A stretch of 64,000 nucleotides of DNA from the NCBI RefSeq assembly GCF_030463535.1, contig NC_132883.1:32405873-32469872 (forward strand). Reading direction: 5' to 3'. Positions 62,741 to 64,000 of the stretch are shown in pieces (position 1 is the stretch's first letter; each line of letters opens with the position of its first letter). Made by a program: the position numbers and the translations under genes. This DNA is from Salminus brasiliensis (taxonomy: Eukaryota; Chordata; Actinopteri; Characiformes; Bryconidae). The notes under the pieces are model-generated. The model was not told where the DNA came from, did no database searches, and saw only the letters and a list, made by a program, of their open reading frames with translations.

Positions 62741-63394
62741 AACAAAACAAGTTCAGAAAATGAAAAACATTTGTTGTATCCAATTACCCAAGAAAATGTA
62801 AGTAAACTTCACATACAATGTTTTTTATAAATGTACTAACTTAAACAATATTAAATTGTAAATATTCTATATACGTTGTAAAATATTTAGTAAGCACTAC
62901 ATAATTAAATTATGTAGTAATCCATGACACAAAAAAAAATATATGATCCATAACACAAAATATATGGTACACAACTTTTTGCTTTTGGAAAAATCTGTGT
63001 GTGAAACACCTAGTCAATCCTAGTCAAGATCATTTCAGTCAATAAATTACCTCAATTTTAAGCAAGAAACCCTCAATTTTAAGCAAGTAGTTTACAAAAC
63101 ATGAAATAACACCAACGTAACAATAAAAGTTATTTATTAATGTTATTAAACACTCAAAACAGGCTGCCATTGCAAAAGGCATTAACAATTGTTATCAGAG
63201 CTTAAAATACATTTTACAATTAAATATTTTAGAGCACAACAGATGTGAAAATATGAAAAACATCTGCAGGTAAACAAAAAGAGCACTTATCTTCCCTAGA
63301 ACATCATTTATACCTACACCATGAAAGCTTCCATGAAACAAAATCAATAAATATATAATCTTAATACAACCTCCTTGTTTATACACTCATTGTC
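62741..63394. other. AT-rich stretch, nothing recognised
   Basis: No coding or repeat structure is evident apart from short A and T runs. Confidence 0.5.
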
Positions 63395-63600
63395 CACTGT
63401 CCACCAGCTCCACTGACCATATAGGAGCACTTAGTAGTTCTATAATTTCAGACTGTATCCATGTTCTTTACTGTATACTTTGTTAGCCTCCTTTCAACCT
63501 GTTCTTCAATGGTCAGGACCACACAGAACCACCAGAGCAGATAGTATTTGAGTGGTGGGCCATTCTCAGCACTGCAGTGACACTGGTATAAAAGGACAAT
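63395..63600. mobile_element. Non-autonomous DNA element fragment
   Basis: CTCCACTGACCATATAGGAG, TACTTTGTTAGCCTCC and AGAACCACCAGAGCAGATAG match the interior of the intron-10 element at 51636-52310. Confidence 0.7.
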
Positions 63601-63696
63601 AAGTGTAGAAAAAAGGTAAATATAATGGCTGGCTGGTGTTTGCCTACATATGTATACATATTTTATCAGATAATGTGTAATAAGTGTATTTGACAA

Positions 63697-63925
63697 GTGG
63701 TTGGTGTGGCGCAACAGATAACACCACCACCTGCCATTGCGTTACAACAAAAGCATGTGGGAGACCAGGGTTCGATTCCCGGTCTGGGTGACTATGCTGC
63801 GCTACACCAATAAGAGTCCTTGGGCCAGACTCCTAACACTACATTGGCCCACCTGTGTAATAGGAGTAACCTTGTAAGTCGCTCTGGATAAAAGCGTCTG
63901 CTAAATGCCATAAATGTAAATGTAT
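63697..63925 (+). mobile_element. tRNA-derived SINE, second copy
   Basis: The head GTGGTTGGTGTGGCGCAACA and a perfect B box GGTTCGATTCCC (63769-63780) are followed by the tail TCTGGATAAAAGCGTCTGCT and AAATGCCATAAATG. It is better preserved than the copy at 660. Confidence 0.92.
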
Positions 63926-64000
63926 TTAAATGATTTATAATAAAACAAATCTGTATTTTTGACAATTTAATAATTCATCATATGTACTAGGGCTACACAA

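Noticed and set aside
63697..63790. Functional tRNA gene
   Set aside because: The B box is good but the acceptor stem and anticodon arm do not fold as a tRNA, and it is fused to a SINE tail seen in a second copy.

Overview
The window is vertebrate nuclear DNA, almost certainly from a ray-finned (teleost) fish. It holds two multi-exon protein genes with clear vertebrate orthologues. Between them lies a dense layer of typical fish mobile elements: Tc1-like transposons, L2-type LINEs, tRNA-derived SINEs, a Ty3/gypsy family with solo LTRs, and relics of hAT/ZMYM and Harbinger. There are also long microsatellites. Nothing bacterial or viral-genomic is visible. Exons were read by hand from splice signals, reading phase and recognised protein motifs; no alignment or database search was run.

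Host genes. (1) A vestigial-like 4 family gene (vgll4l-type) lies on the minus strand at 29522-33260. Five coding exons join in phase to a 275-residue protein with two Tondu motifs, VEEHFQRSLG and VDDHFAKALG. (2) Synapsin I (syn1) lies on the plus strand at 44176-57956. Thirteen coding exons join in phase to a 669-residue protein with domains A, B, C, a Pro/Gln-rich D and a C-terminal E. The two genes are divergent, with about 10.9 kb between their start codons. The pairing mirrors VGLL4 and SYN2 on human chromosome 3p25. The TIMP gene that is nested in mammalian synapsin introns is not visible here.

Layout. 1-5.5 kb: a GGGCCC-rich minisatellite, a SINE, a ZMYM/hAT-like relic split by a Tc1 element, and a solo LTR with a 5-bp target duplication. 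5.5-9.2 kb: AT-rich DNA with no gene seen. 9.2-13.5 kb: an L2 LINE interrupted by a 2.6-kb element with about 400-bp inverted repeats and a 6-bp target duplication; this element is Maverick/Polinton-like in its ends and carries one unassigned 108-codon ORF. 14-15.4 kb: a second LINE. 16.5-18.3 kb: a Ty3/gypsy LTR plus gag piece (minus). 18.5-24.2 kb: Harbinger relic, antisense LINE pieces and a Tc1-like IR/DR element. 24.2-29.5 kb: mostly unassigned, with one exon-like ORF and two small hairpin elements. 29.5-33.3 kb: vgll4l. 34.5-43.4 kb: Tc1 relics, an L2 tail, a second solo LTR and a SINE-like repeat. 44.2-60 kb: syn1, whose larger introns carry transposon relics, and its 3' region. 60-64 kb: further relics and a second copy of the edge SINE.

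Function. Synapsin I binds synaptic vesicles and actin in nerve terminals. Vgll4 proteins bind TEAD factors and compete with YAP/TAZ. No functional link between the two is implied by their adjacency; it is best read as inherited paralogous synteny.
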